From: a bacterium | GTDB taxonomy: Bacteria; Oederibacteriota; Muellerivitia; Muellerivitales; Muellerivitaceae | DNA length: 64,000 nucleotides | Assembly (NCBI GenBank): GCA_035549195.1 | Contig: DASZRK010000080.1 | Span: forward strand, 100,376-164,375 | Reading direction: 5' to 3' | Shown here: one piece after another, positions 46,374-56,700 of the stretch | Layout of the letters: every line of letters begins with the position of its first letter | Position numbering within the stretch: the first letter of the stretch is position 1 | The notes under the pieces: generated by a model | What the model was told of the DNA's origin: nothing | The model's input: only the letters and a program-made list of their open reading frames with translations | The model's database searches: none | Position numbers and translations under genes: made by a program

Positions 46374-47673
46374 CCTTCCCAATCAAAAGACCATCGGCCG
46401 TCCTTTTACCTTCGAGGGAACGGGCCTCCACACGGGGAAAAAATGCCTCGTGAAGGTTTCCCCCCTGCCCGCCGGCTCAGGGCTCAAGCTCTTCCGCAGT
46501 GACCTGGGGGTGGAGATACCCGTGACCCCCTTTGCCGTTTCCAGTACGGCCCGCGGGACCGCCCTTTCGGGCGAGAAGAATGCGATCGTCCACACCGTCG
46601 AGCACTTCCTGGCCGCGGTCCAAGGACTGGGGATCACCAACTTGAAAGTGGAGATGGACGGCGAGGAAATGCCCATCATGGACGGGAGTTCACGCTCCTT
46701 TTGCGATCTTCTGGAGAAGGCCGGGACCCAGGACCAGGGACAAGCTTGTTCCCCGATCCGGGTCACCGAAACGATCGAGCTGAAGTGGGGAGATGTGCTG
46801 GCCAAGGCCGAACCGGCGGAGGGCCTTCACTTGGATGTGACCACTTCCTTCCCTTACCCGGGCTTGGAGGATCAGAACCGGACCTTTCAATTAACAGCCT
46901 CCCATTTCCAGGAAGAACTGGCATCGGCCCGTACCTTTTGCTTCGAGGAAGAGGTCGAGCACCTGCGCCGCCAAGGGCTGATCAAGGGAGGGAGCCTGGA
47001 ATGCGCCATGGTCTTCGGGAAAAAAGGCCTTTTGAACGGCCCGGCCCGCTTCGAGGACGAGGTCGTGCGGCATAAAACGTTGGACCTGCTGGGGGACCTG
47101 ACCCTCCTCAACAGGCCCCTTTGGGCCAAGGTGACCGTCCGCAAGGGAGGCCACCGGTACCATGTCGAGCTGGCCAAGGCGATCCTGGAGCGATTCGGGA
47201 AAACGCCCCAAAATGAAACAAGCGAGGAAAAAATGTACGATATCCAAGCGATCCAAAAGATCCTTCCGCACCGCTATCCATTCCTGTTGGTGGACCGGAT
47301 CCTGGAATTGGAGCTCAACAAGCGGGTCGTGGCCATCAAGAACGTCACCGCGAACGAACCTTTCTTCCAGGGGCATTTCCCCGGTCATCCCATCATGCCG
47401 GGTGTCCTGGTCATCGAGGCCATGGCCCAGGCCGGCGGGGTTTGTTTCCTGATCGACCCTTCCAACGCCGGGAAGATCCTCTATTTAGCGGGTGTGGATA
47501 ACGCCCGGTTCCGAAAACCCGTCCTGCCGGGGGACCAGGTCCGTTTCGAGATCGAGGTGCTTTCTCTCCGCTCCAAGGTCGGCAAGATCCATGGGAAGGC
47601 CCTGGTGGACGGCAAAGTGGCCGTTGAGGCCGAATTGACCTGTGCCATCGTGGAACGGGAAAAGGTGTTCTAG
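46363..47673 (+). CDS. lpxC/fabZ: bifunctional LpxC deacetylase / FabZ dehydratase
   Basis: 436 residues, two enzymes in one chain. Residues 1-280: UDP-3-O-acyl-GlcNAc deacetylase (second lipid A step) with FEGTGLHTG, zinc ligands in [15 protein letters not shown] and [21 protein letters not shown], and catalytic His in GHRYHVELA. Residues about 288-436: 3-hydroxyacyl-ACP dehydratase with [13 protein letters not shown], the catalytic His in [14 protein letters not shown] and Glu in [10 protein letters not shown]. The fusion is typical of Bacteroidetes and relatives. The internal ATG of the FabZ part (47233) could allow separate translation, but no strong ribosome site was seen. Confidence 0.95.
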   Translation: MAVDLPNQKTIGRPFTFEGTGLHTGKKCLVKVSPLPAGSGLKLFRSDLGVEIPVTPFAVSSTARGTALSGEKNAIVHTVEHFLAAVQGLGITNLKVEMDGEEMPIMDGSSRSFCDLLEKAGTQDQGQACSPIRVTETIELKWGDVLAKAEPAEGLHLDVTTSFPYPGLEDQNRTFQLTASHFQEELASARTFCFEEEVEHLRRQGLIKGGSLECAMVFGKKGLLNGPARFEDEVVRHKTLDLLGDLTLLNRPLWAKVTVRKGGHRYHVELAKAILERFGKTPQNETSEEKMYDIQAIQKILPHRYPFLLVDRILELELNKRVVAIKNVTANEPFFQGHFPGHPIMPGVLVIEAMAQAGGVCFLIDPSNAGKILYLAGVDNARFRKPVLPGDQVRFEIEVLSLRSKVGKIHGKALVDGKVAVEAELTCAIVEREKVF

Positions 47674-48459
47674 GTGGCTCCCGCACCCTTGGGCATTCAT
47701 CCGACCTCACTCGTGGACCCGGCCGCCAAGCTGGGGCCAGGTGTCTCGGTCGGTCCCTATTCCATCATCGGCCCCTATGTCGAGATCGGCGAAGGGACCG
47801 AGATCGGGGCCCATTGTGTCGTCGTGGGCCACACCCGGTTGGGAAAAAAGAACCGCGTCTTTACGGGCGCGGTCGTCGGTAGTGAACCCCAGGACGTGAA
47901 GTTCCAAGGGGAGACCACATTCCTCGAGATCGGGGATGAGAACATCATCCGCGAATACGCCACCCTCAATCCGGGCACCGGGGAAGGCTCCAAGACGGTC
48001 ATCGGGAACCGCAACTGGATCATGATCCAGGCCCATGTAGGCCACAACTGCGTGATACAGGACGACGTGAAACTGGCCAACGGGGTCATGTTGGGCGGCC
48101 ATGCGGTCATCGAGGACCATGCGACCGTGGGTGGCGGGACCCCGGTCCATCAGTTCGTCCGGATCGGCCGTTTCGCCATGATCGGGGGCGGTTTCCGGGT
48201 GGTGCAGGATATCGTTCCTTATATGATCGCCGGGGATGAGCCCTTGAAGATCTACGGGGTGAACCAGGTCGGGCTGGAACGGAACGGTTTTTCCAAGGAT
48301 TCGATCGAGGCCTTGAAACAGGCGCATAAGATCATTTTTCGAAAGAACCTGACCCTCAAGGAAGCCATGGCGGCCCTCAAGACCGAACTTCCCGGTTCCG
48401 CCGAGGTCGGCCAGATCCTGGAATTCCTGGCCCTGGCCACCCGCGGGATCGTCCGTTAA
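47674..48459 (+). CDS. lpxA: UDP-N-acetylglucosamine acyltransferase
   Basis: First step of lipid A synthesis. 261 residues, hexapeptide-repeat beta-helix (IHPTSLVDPAAKLGPGVSVGPYSIIGPYVEIG), the catalytic region MIQAHVGHNCVI, and a C-terminal helical domain. GTG start directly after the lpxC/fabZ stop; stop directly abuts lpxI. Confidence 0.96.
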   Translation: MAPAPLGIHPTSLVDPAAKLGPGVSVGPYSIIGPYVEIGEGTEIGAHCVVVGHTRLGKKNRVFTGAVVGSEPQDVKFQGETTFLEIGDENIIREYATLNPGTGEGSKTVIGNRNWIMIQAHVGHNCVIQDDVKLANGVMLGGHAVIEDHATVGGGTPVHQFVRIGRFAMIGGGFRVVQDIVPYMIAGDEPLKIYGVNQVGLERNGFSKDSIEALKQAHKIIFRKNLTLKEAMAALKTELPGSAEVGQILEFLALATRGIVR

Positions 48460-49260
48460 ATGTCCATTTCTTCATCCATCGGTCTGATCGCAGGAGCGGG
48501 CCGTCTCCCGCTGGAGTTCGTCCGTTCGCCCCGGCATTCCCAAGACCGCATCGTGGCGGCCCTTATAAAAGGAGCGGCCCCGACCGTTCTGGAAAAACGG
48601 CTCCCCGGGTGCCTTTGGATCTCGGTCGGTCAATTGGGCTCTTTGATCTCCTTTTTTAAAAAGCAGGGTGTTCGAAGGGCCGTCATGTTAGGGAAGGTCC
48701 AACATTCTTCCGCTTTGAAGGATCCCAGGTTGGATTGGCGCGCCATTCACCTCCTGGCCCGTTTAAAGGACCGGTCCGGGGAAACGATCCTCAAGGGGAT
48801 CGGGGAAGAGCTAAAGAAAGACGGGATCGACCTGATGGACTCCCGTAAGGCCTTGACGCATCTTTTGGCCAAGGAGAATGAGTCGGTGGGGCGCCCGGGG
48901 GCATCGGAGGCGCTGGAGTGGGGCCTTCGCAAGGCCCGCATCTTGGCGCGGGAGGGGATCGGACAGACCCTCCTGGTCAAGAAGGGGGCGGTGGTGGCGG
49001 TGGAAGGCGCTGAAGGGACCGATGAGGCCATTCGCCGGGCGGGCCGGTGGGGCGGAAAAGGGGCCGTTCTCTTCAAGGTCGCCAGCCCCCATCAGGATTG
49101 GCGTTTCGATGTTCCCGCGGTCGGGCCGGCGACCCTCCAGGCCTTGTCCCGGTCCAAGGCGGCCGGGATGGTGATCGAGGCCGGGAAGTGTTTCCTGTTG
49201 GAGAAGGAGAGGACATTGGCCCTGGCCCGCCAGAGGGGCCTGTTCATCCGGATCGTCTGA
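48460..49260 (+). CDS. lpxI: UDP-2,3-diacylglucosamine pyrophosphatase LpxI
   Basis: 266 residues of the DUF1009/LpxI family: IGLIAGAGRLPLEFVR, GQLGSLISFFKKQGV, MLGKVQHSS, VKKGAVVAVEGAEGTDEAIRRAG, and DVPAVGPATLQAL. Replaces LpxH in many bacteria. LpxB, LpxK and KdtA are not in the window. Ends seven bases before the convergent lptG. Confidence 0.94.
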   Translation: MSISSSIGLIAGAGRLPLEFVRSPRHSQDRIVAALIKGAAPTVLEKRLPGCLWISVGQLGSLISFFKKQGVRRAVMLGKVQHSSALKDPRLDWRAIHLLARLKDRSGETILKGIGEELKKDGIDLMDSRKALTHLLAKENESVGRPGASEALEWGLRKARILAREGIGQTLLVKKGAVVAVEGAEGTDEAIRRAGRWGGKGAVLFKVASPHQDWRFDVPAVGPATLQALSRSKAAGMVIEAGKCFLLEKERTLALARQRGLFIRIV

Positions 49261-49267
49261 TGAACCG

Positions 49268-50356
49268 CTACTTGTTCTTCCAAAGGAGCATCAAGGGCGT
49301 GGCGGCCGCGAAGATCAGGTTGACCACCCAGACCGAAAGGAAGGGGCTGACGACCCCCGATTCCCCCAGGTGTTGTCCGATCTCCATCCCCCCGATGTAA
49401 ACAAGCCCCACGATCAGACAAATGGCGAATGAAAGGACGCCTCCGGTGTATTTCCGCATGGTCCAGCCCCAGGGTACTCCCAAAAGCGCGAGGATGACGC
49501 AACCGAAGGGCGAGGCGAATTTGTAGAAGAGATAGACCTCCTCCTTATGGACGTCCATGCCGTTCTTTCGCAACCGGCCGATGTAAGCGGAAAGTTCCTT
49601 GTAGTTCATTTGCTGCGCTTCGCGTTGTTCCTTCAGGAAGTCCCTGGGATCCTCCGGTAGGGCCAGGGAGAGCGTGTCGAAATTGGTCGAACCGATCTCG
49701 TCGTCGTTCCCGTCGAAAACGCGTTGGGTCCCGGTCCGGAAGATCCATTCCCCGTTCTCGTAACTTCCGCTCTTGGCATCCACTCGGGTCCGGATATGCC
49801 CGTCCGGCCCGAATTCCAGCATCAAAAAGTCGGCCAGGGTGTTCTGCGCCCCGTCGAAGGTGCCGATGTGGTAGAGCCGCCCATCGGCCCCCACCAAGGA
49901 AAGGTTCTGGCGGATCTTGTTGAAGGATGTCTCCGGTTGGTGCTTGATCCGGACGTCGCGGACCTGGGTCTTCAATTCTTCCGCCTTAGGGACGATGGTT
50001 TCATTGAAAAGAAGGGAAAAGGTCCCGATGAGGGCTCCCGCGAAAAGGAGGGGAAGGGCCACCGAAAGGATGTTCGCGCCCCCGGATCGCATGGCCATCA
50101 GCTCGTTGCCGCGGGAGAAGAGGCTGAGGGTGAAAAGGACCCCGAAGAGACAGGCCAGCGGCATGACCTGGACCAGGAAGGCGGGGAGGAAATAGGAAAA
50201 ATAGAGAAGGGCGGTCCCGAAGGGCGGTTTGAAGTCCCGCAGCAACTGCAGTTCCTGGAAGACCTGGGCCAGCAGGAAGATGACCCCAAATCCCCCGAGG
50301 GCCAGGAAAAAAGGCTTGAGGAATTCGGAAAGGATGTAACGGGGCAAGAGTCTCAT
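49268..50356 (-). CDS. lptG: LptF/LptG family permease (LptG-like)
   Basis: 362 residues, inner-membrane subunit of the LptB2FG lipopolysaccharide extractor. N-terminal helices (RYILSEFLKPFFLALGGFGVIFLLAQ), MPLACLFGVLFTLSLFSRGNELMAMRSGG (family block), a periplasmic beta-jellyroll domain at about 125-260, and three C-terminal helices. The ATG at 50356 overlaps the stop of the upstream gene as ATGA. LptF and LptG are similar, so which is which is assigned by order. Confidence 0.87.
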   Translation of the reverse strand: MRLLPRYILSEFLKPFFLALGGFGVIFLLAQVFQELQLLRDFKPPFGTALLYFSYFLPAFLVQVMPLACLFGVLFTLSLFSRGNELMAMRSGGANILSVALPLLFAGALIGTFSLLFNETIVPKAEELKTQVRDVRIKHQPETSFNKIRQNLSLVGADGRLYHIGTFDGAQNTLADFLMLEFGPDGHIRTRVDAKSGSYENGEWIFRTGTQRVFDGNDDEIGSTNFDTLSLALPEDPRDFLKEQREAQQMNYKELSAYIGRLRKNGMDVHKEEVYLFYKFASPFGCVILALLGVPWGWTMRKYTGGVLSFAICLIVGLVYIGGMEIGQHLGESGVVSPFLSVWVVNLIFAAATPLMLLWKNK

Positions 50357-51483
50357 TGTTTTCCGGTGGCCCGCCGCCTGAAGAGGGGGCGTTCGGTCAC
50401 GGCCAGGAAATAGACCAGGAAGCCGCCCGCTCCCAGGACCAGGTTGGCCCCCCAAAGCCCCAGGAACGGGGAAAGCCGCCCTTCGTTGCTCATGGTCTGG
50501 CCGAAGATGAACATCAGGTAATAGAGGAAGATGAGGATCAGGCCCAGGACGAAACCCATGAAACCCTTGGACCGGAGCCACAACCCCAAGGGGGCGCAAA
50601 ACCAGGGGAGGATCAGGCAGGCGAAGGGCAGGGCGAGCCTTTTCTGGAATTCGGCCCGTAGATGGTCGATCCGTTCGGGATCGGTCTCCGTTCCGATGGA
50701 ACGGCGGATCTCCGGGAGGTCCATTTCCTCATAATCCTTCTTCAGGTCGTTGCTGCCCGGGATCCGCCCTTCTAGTTTGAGACGGATGGTGTAGCGGTCG
50801 AAGAAAAGGCGGTTGTAGGTGTGGAAATTGCTGTTGGCCCAGGACATGACGCCGTCCCGCAGGTCGAAGAAAACCTGGTAATTCTTCTGGTCGGTGGAGA
50901 CCGAACCGGTCCTGGCCAAGGTGGTCTGGACCGTGGCCCCGGGTGCCCAATGATCGAAGACCTTGATGTCCGAAAGGGTACCGGAAGGGTCTTTGCGTCC
51001 GATGATGAATTGATGTCCCTCGAACTGGTCGATGAAAACATTCTCGCGGATGGCCACATCGGCCTTGTTCCGGACGATGTCGAATTCGGTCTTCTTGAAG
51101 AAGAACTTCGCCTCCGGCATGATCCGGTCGTTGAAAAAAAGCATCAGGGCCGTCATCCCGACCCCCAGGAACAGGATGGGAGCGATAAGGTGAAAGAGGT
51201 GGCCGCCGCCGCTTTTGAAGGCCGTGACCTCCATGTCGGAACTTAAACGTCCGAAGGAAAGCAGGGTCCCGACCATCATGGCCATGGGAATGGTCAGGGA
51301 AAGGATGAAGGGAAGGAGGCTCAAATAGAGGAATAGGGTCTGGCCCAGGGAGACCTTATTGCTGAGGACCAGGTCCAAATACAGGAAGACCTTGTTGACC
51401 ATGAACAGAAGGGTCAGGAGGGAGACGCTCAGGAGGAAGGATGGGAACATCTCCTTGAGGACGTAAGCGTGGATCGTTTTCAA
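50353..51483 (-). CDS. lptF: LptF/LptG family permease (LptF-like)
   Basis: 376 residues. Same architecture: two to three N-terminal helices, IPMAMMVGTLLSFGRLSSDMEVTAFKSGG, a periplasmic domain, and C-terminal helices (LPFACLILPWFCAPLGLWL). First gene of a two-gene - strand operon convergent with the lpx operon and divergent from the histidine kinase gene. LptA, B, C and D are not in the window. Confidence 0.87.
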   Translation of the reverse strand: MKTIHAYVLKEMFPSFLLSVSLLTLLFMVNKVFLYLDLVLSNKVSLGQTLFLYLSLLPFILSLTIPMAMMVGTLLSFGRLSSDMEVTAFKSGGGHLFHLIAPILFLGVGMTALMLFFNDRIMPEAKFFFKKTEFDIVRNKADVAIRENVFIDQFEGHQFIIGRKDPSGTLSDIKVFDHWAPGATVQTTLARTGSVSTDQKNYQVFFDLRDGVMSWANSNFHTYNRLFFDRYTIRLKLEGRIPGSNDLKKDYEEMDLPEIRRSIGTETDPERIDHLRAEFQKRLALPFACLILPWFCAPLGLWLRSKGFMGFVLGLILIFLYYLMFIFGQTMSNEGRLSPFLGLWGANLVLGAGGFLVYFLAVTERPLFRRRATGKQ

Positions 51484-51561
51484 TCCCGGGCCTTTGGATC
51501 GGTTTGGGTTCGGGCTTGTGCGTTTTCCCGGACGAAGAAGGGTTTGGCCCCTCGAAAACGC

Positions 51562-51567
51562 AGTATA
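51562..51567 (-). promoter_or_regulatory. -10-like box for lptF
   Basis: On the - strand the sequence reads TATACT, about 80 bases before the lptF start. The -35 is unclear. The divergent gap to 51705 also holds a GCCC/GGGC dyad near 51581-51592 and a TATTCT (51645-51650) that could serve the kinase gene. Confidence 0.35.
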
Positions 51568-51705
51568 ACATAGGCCAAACGCCCCTTTGGGCGCGCTTTT
51601 CGGCGGTTCGGGGCATGGTGCCGACCCCGTTCAAGCGGTTGGTCTATTCTTTAGGTGGTGAACCAGCCGGAACCCACTGTGGGGCCCGGAACGAACGGAA
51701 GTGGC

Positions 51706-52956
51706 ATGATCCAAACCTCGAAAAAGACCATTCCGATGGCACCGGTCCCCGGTGTCCTGACCGAAAAGCCGGTCGGCCGGGTCCCGTCGAACCGGACCTG
51801 GAAAGATCTGTTCGTCATCGATTTCGATCGTTCCTTTCTTTTGTCAAGCCTCAAGCTGCTTTTGGCGTTGAACCCCCTTTGGACCTTCGCGGTCTCCGCA
51901 TTCTTTGGGGGACATTCTTGGGCCTCGATCCTTTTTAGGTGGGGCTGGAACTTTCTGGAGGCCACCTTTGTTTGTTCCCTTGGATTGGTGGTCGCCTGGT
52001 TCTATCTGGTCCTGGAAAGGGCATGGGCGAAAAGGGTGGCCCGGACCCCTCCGCGCCACGGGACGGGTTGGTTCCTCCTTCTTTTGGCGTTCCTGGCGCC
52101 TCCCGGACTTTATCTGGCGCTTCGGATCATGGTCGCGGGTATCAATTTTTTCTATGAAGGGGACCCGATCGTCCCCCAGTTCAAATGGGAATATTACGGC
52201 CAAGAGATCTTTTGGGTCTGGACCCTTCTTTTGGTCTGCTTCGTCTTCAAGTCCTGGCTGGACCTGCGGGATACGGCCCAACACCATTTGTTAAGGGCGG
52301 AAGCCCTGGAGAAAGAGCGCTTGCGTGCCCTCCTGACACGGCTGCAGGACCAAATGAACCCCCATTTCCTTTTCAATACCCTCAACACGGTGGCGGCATT
52401 GATCTCCCAGGACCCGAAGAAGGCCGAGAAGATGGTGGTCAAGCTCTCGGGGCTCCTTCAAGGGGTCCTGGCCGCCGGACGGAAAACCCGGCATCCGCTC
52501 CGCCAGGAGCTGGATTTCTGCCGCGACTACCTGGAGATCGAACAAGCCCGGTTCGGCAAGCGGCTGAAGGTGACCTTCCGGGTCGAAAAGGAATTGGAGC
52601 TGGCCGCTCCCTTGGTCCCGGTGTTGATCCTCCAACCCTTGGTCGAGAATGCCGTGAAGCACGGTCTGTCCTCCAAGGCCAAAGGGGGGCAGATCTGGCT
52701 CTCCTGTGGGAAAGAGGCGGGTGGTTTGGTCATCCGGGTGGAGGATGACGGGGTGGGTCTCGGTAAGTCGCCTTACGCAGGGTCCGGGACCGCCTTGGAG
52801 AACGGGCGCAAACGATTGGCGCTCGAGTATGGGGAAGCAGGAAGCCTGAGGATCGGATCCCGGGATCCGGCCGGGACAGAGGTCGAGCTGCGCTTGCCTT
52901 TGGTCTACGATGAAAACACCCATGAGGGAGGCCGACATGCGGGTCCTGATCGTTGA
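51706..52956 (+). CDS. LytS/YehU-type sensor histidine kinase
   Basis: 416 residues with four hydrophobic helices in the first 190, then a kinase domain of the His_kinase family: QMNPHFLFNTLNTVAALI (phosphoacceptor His), LVPVLILQPLVENAVKHGL (N box) and VEDDGVGLG. It phosphorylates the partner regulator encoded next. ATG 51706 follows GGAAG at four bases and a possible -10 at 51645; GTG 51655 or 51658 would extend the protein by 16-17 residues. Overlaps the regulator gene by 20 bases. Confidence 0.88.
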   Translation: MIQTSKKTIPMAPVPGVLTEKPVGRVPSNRTWKDLFVIDFDRSFLLSSLKLLLALNPLWTFAVSAFFGGHSWASILFRWGWNFLEATFVCSLGLVVAWFYLVLERAWAKRVARTPPRHGTGWFLLLLAFLAPPGLYLALRIMVAGINFFYEGDPIVPQFKWEYYGQEIFWVWTLLLVCFVFKSWLDLRDTAQHHLLRAEALEKERLRALLTRLQDQMNPHFLFNTLNTVAALISQDPKKAEKMVVKLSGLLQGVLAAGRKTRHPLRQELDFCRDYLEIEQARFGKRLKVTFRVEKELELAAPLVPVLILQPLVENAVKHGLSSKAKGGQIWLSCGKEAGGLVIRVEDDGVGLGKSPYAGSGTALENGRKRLALEYGEAGSLRIGSRDPAGTEVELRLPLVYDENTHEGGRHAGPDR

Positions 52957-53683
52957 TGATGAAGCCCCGGCCCGGGGACGCTTGTCAAGGATGTTGGGCG
53001 AATTGAAGGACCTGAAGGTCGTAGGGGAGGCTTCCAATGGGGTGGAGGCCCTGCAGATGGCGGAGAAACTACAGCCCGAGGTCGTCTTCCTGGACATCGA
53101 GATGCCCGAGCTGAACGGGTTGGAGGTCGCCAAGACCTGGGGCGGTGACGGTCCGGCGGTGGTCTTCGTGACGGCTTACAGTGAACATGCCCTGAAGGCT
53201 TTCGAGCTTTCGGCCACCGATTACCTGGTCAAACCTGTCTCACCCGAGCGCCTCAAGGAAGCGGTGGAAAAGGTCCGCAAACGCAAATCGCCGCGATCCT
53301 TGGATCAGTTGCAAGGGTTGCTGGAAAAATGGGAGAAGGGACAGAACCCCCAACGCATGGCGGTCAAGACGGGCTCCAAGTACCGGGTCTTCGACCCATC
53401 CAGCATCTCGGCGGTCGTGGCGCGGGACCATTACGCCATCCTGTTGGTCGAAGGCCAGGAACTCCTGGCCGATGACAGCCTGGATATGCTGGAAAAACGC
53501 CTAGATGACAAGAAGTTCCTCCGCATTCACCGGAGCGCCATTGTTAACCTGGATTTTTTGAAGGAACTGGAACATGAAGGGGACCGTAAGTACCTGGCGG
53601 TCCTTTCGGATCCATTGAAGACGAAGCTCCCGGTCAGTCGGGAACGATTGGAGGAGCTTCGGAAGATCCTGGGATTGGAATGA
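52937..53683 (+). CDS. LytTR-family response regulator
   Basis: 248 residues: receiver domain (Asp7/Asp8, Asp53 in FLDIEMP, Thr in FVTAYSE, Lys in LVKPVSP), linker, and LytTR DNA-binding domain (KYRVFDPSSISAVVARDHYAILLVEG ... FLRIHRSAIVNLDFLKEL). ATG 52937 with GAGGGAG six bases upstream is preferred over ATG 52910. Directly upstream of the SprA-like gene, so it may control surface-protein genes. Confidence 0.92.
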   Translation: MRVLIVDDEAPARGRLSRMLGELKDLKVVGEASNGVEALQMAEKLQPEVVFLDIEMPELNGLEVAKTWGGDGPAVVFVTAYSEHALKAFELSATDYLVKPVSPERLKEAVEKVRKRKSPRSLDQLQGLLEKWEKGQNPQRMAVKTGSKYRVFDPSSISAVVARDHYAILLVEGQELLADDSLDMLEKRLDDKKFLRIHRSAIVNLDFLKELEHEGDRKYLAVLSDPLKTKLPVSRERLEELRKILGLE

Positions 53684-53716
53684 ACCGGGGCCTTCCGATG
53701 GCCATTCGAGAGAACC

Positions 53717-56700
53717 ATGAAACGACACCTATCCACCCTTAAACCCTTTTTGGCGTTCCTTTCCTGGATGCTTGTCCTCTCCTTCTTTTCACGGCTTGGG
53801 GCCGAGCCGACCCCGACGCCCGACCTGACCGTGAGTCCCGATGAAGAGATCCGGATCCTCGATGCGGTCGTAGGGACCTCCAAGACGCCTACGGCCGTTC
53901 CCAACGCGTCCACGACCTCGGAGGCCCAAGGCAACGGCCGCCCGGCCGTTCTTCCCGCCCGGCCACCCCTGGCGCCTACGGGACTTAAGGTCGAAGTGCT
54001 ACCGGATGGCGTCCATCTGACATGGGACAAGGCGTCCGCTTCTTCCCCCGTTTCCTTCTATACCGTCTATCGATCCCTCCTCCCGGGTTTCGGTTACAAG
54101 GCCCTGAACCCATCGCCGGTCCTTTTGAATTCTTTCCTGGACGGGGAAACGGAAAGTCCCACGCCCCCCAAGAACGGCAACGATTATTTCTATGTGGTGG
54201 CCGCCACGGATGCCCTGGGACGCCAGGGCCCCATGTCGGACGAAGTGAACGCATCGGCCGCGGGACTGGCCTTCGCCGCGGGAACCTCCGCTCCGGTGAC
54301 CTTGGGGGCCGAGGAGGGGGAGGAGGAGAAGACCCTGACCATCCCGGAACGGAACCTCGTCAATCTTCAACTTCCGGCCGATACCCAATTGTCCATCCAG
54401 GGTTACAAGAAGATCGACGCCCAGTTCTCTTTCCAACATTTCAACCGGGACGTCGTCAACGGCATCCCCAATGAGGTGGATACCACCCTGATCAACCAGG
54501 AATTGGTGGTTCAGCTCCAAGGTAAGGTTGGAAAGAACGTCGACGTGAACGTGGACTACAGCGACGTCAACCGGGCCGGGGGCGTGGATACAAGCAAACA
54601 GGATATCTCGATCAAATACCATGGGGACGAAGACAGCCCGGTCCAGGAAGTGGCCTTCGGCGACTTGCAGTTGCTGCTTCCCAATACCGAATTCGCCGGT
54701 TTCAGCAAACAGCTGTTCGGGCTCCAGACCAAACTGAAGTTCGACCAATTCCGTTTTACGGGTTTTTTCGCCCAGACGAAGGGCATCGCCGAGACGAAGG
54801 TGTTCAAAGGGAACTCCCTTCAGGTGGACAAGGTCATCCCGGACATCACCTATATCCCGCTCCGCTACTTCCTCATCACGCGCGCCTACACCGCTTACGT
54901 CGATCCGACCACCGGTCAAACGGTCAACGGTGCCTTGCCGGCCCCCAACAGTGAGCAGATCTGGGTGAATAGCGGGATCGGTACGATCAATCCGATCGGG
55001 CCCAACTTTGGGGGTCCAAACAATGCCTATGAGCACTGGCTCCCGGGCCGTGACTACACCATCGATTACAACACGGGGGTCATCACCTTCACCCGCGCCC
55101 TTTCTTTTTCCGCCCAGATCGCGGTGGGTTATACGTCCCGGACAGGTCAGGTGATCGCTTTGACGGGTTCGGGAGCATCACAGACATTGGATTTCACATC
55201 GGGATTGAAGGTGCCGGACGATGGGAATATCTCCAATGCGGCCCACATGATCAAGGACAACAATAACGGGACCGGGATCTCATCGCCCAATGCCATCGCC
55301 ATGAGCCCACTTTATCTCCCGAATTATTACGACCTGGGCCGGGATAAGATCGTTCCGCCGGACCAGGATCCGGATTTCCTTTTCCAGGTCATCTCCCAGG
55401 GAAGTAATAACATCCTGCAAACGGGCCAGGGGGTTTCCCAGGTCGGCGCGGCCAATCCCTGGGTCTACAACGTGGACCTGGACCTGAACGTCTTGACCGT
55501 CCTGAACGCCAATTTCATCACCGCCCTCGCTCCAAGCGCCCCTTCCTCGTTCCTGTGGCCGGAACGGCCCTTCGCCAACCTGGACCTTTTCGGAGGGGCC
55601 AATTCGGCGGCGAACCCGTCCGATGTCTACAGCCAAACCGTCCCCCCGACGAGCCTCTATTCGCTGCATATTCGCTACAAGACCCAATTGAATTTCTTCC
55701 AATTAGGGCGCTTTAACATCATCCGGGGGAGCGAATCCGTTTACCTCGACGGCCGACGTCTCCGCCGGGACGTGGATTATTTCTTCGACTACACCTCCGG
55801 GTTCCTGGACTTCCCGGATAAGAGCATCCTGCGGCCTGACAGCCAAGTGGTGGTCAGTTATGAATATTCGCCCTTCGGGGCCTTCAACCAGAACAACATC
55901 ATCGGGGCCCGGGCCGAATATGACCTGACGGACCACTTCTTCTTGGGGTCCACCTTTTTGGAAAGCGATGCCCAACAACCGCAGGACGTTCCGCAGATCG
56001 GTTCGACTCCGAATTCACTTTCACTGTTCGATGCGGATGCCCGCTACGACATGACCCCGGACGAACTACAAAGCATCTTCGGGATCATCCCCGGGCTCGA
56101 AAATTGGAAGCCGCCCTTTTCCTTGAAGCTCTCGGCCGAGGTGGCTCAGAGCTATTTCAATCCGGATACCTACAACGCTGAAGGGGAACAAGGGGTGGCG
56201 TTGATCGACAACATGGAAGGGATTGACAATGCCACCAACGCCTCCACCAACTCGACCTCGTGGCTTGTTTCGTCACCGCCCCAAGCGGTCGGTTTTTTGG
56301 GGAGCGTCCAATACGGTGCCGGATCGAATGCCTCGAACAACCGGATCCGCTTTTACAACAACGGGGCCCCGAATTCCCATTCGGTGATCTTCCAGACGAT
56401 CGGCCAAAAGGACAATTCGGGCCAAAGTTTCGGTGATGTGCCGGGTTATGGGGGCCACGTCTATGCCACCACCAACAACCCAAATGACTTCGTTTCGGTC
56501 CTCCAATTCCCCTATTCAGGCTTGACCAACCAACGTTGGGGTGGGCTTCGCCAGGTCCTTTCGGTGAACGGAACGGATCTTTCAAACGCCGCTTTCCTCC
56601 AGGCCTGGGTCTATAACGATGGGAACCCCAAGTGGATCATGATCGATTTCGGGATCGTCAGCGAGAATACAAACGGGAATTTGACCAGCGTGCCGAATGC

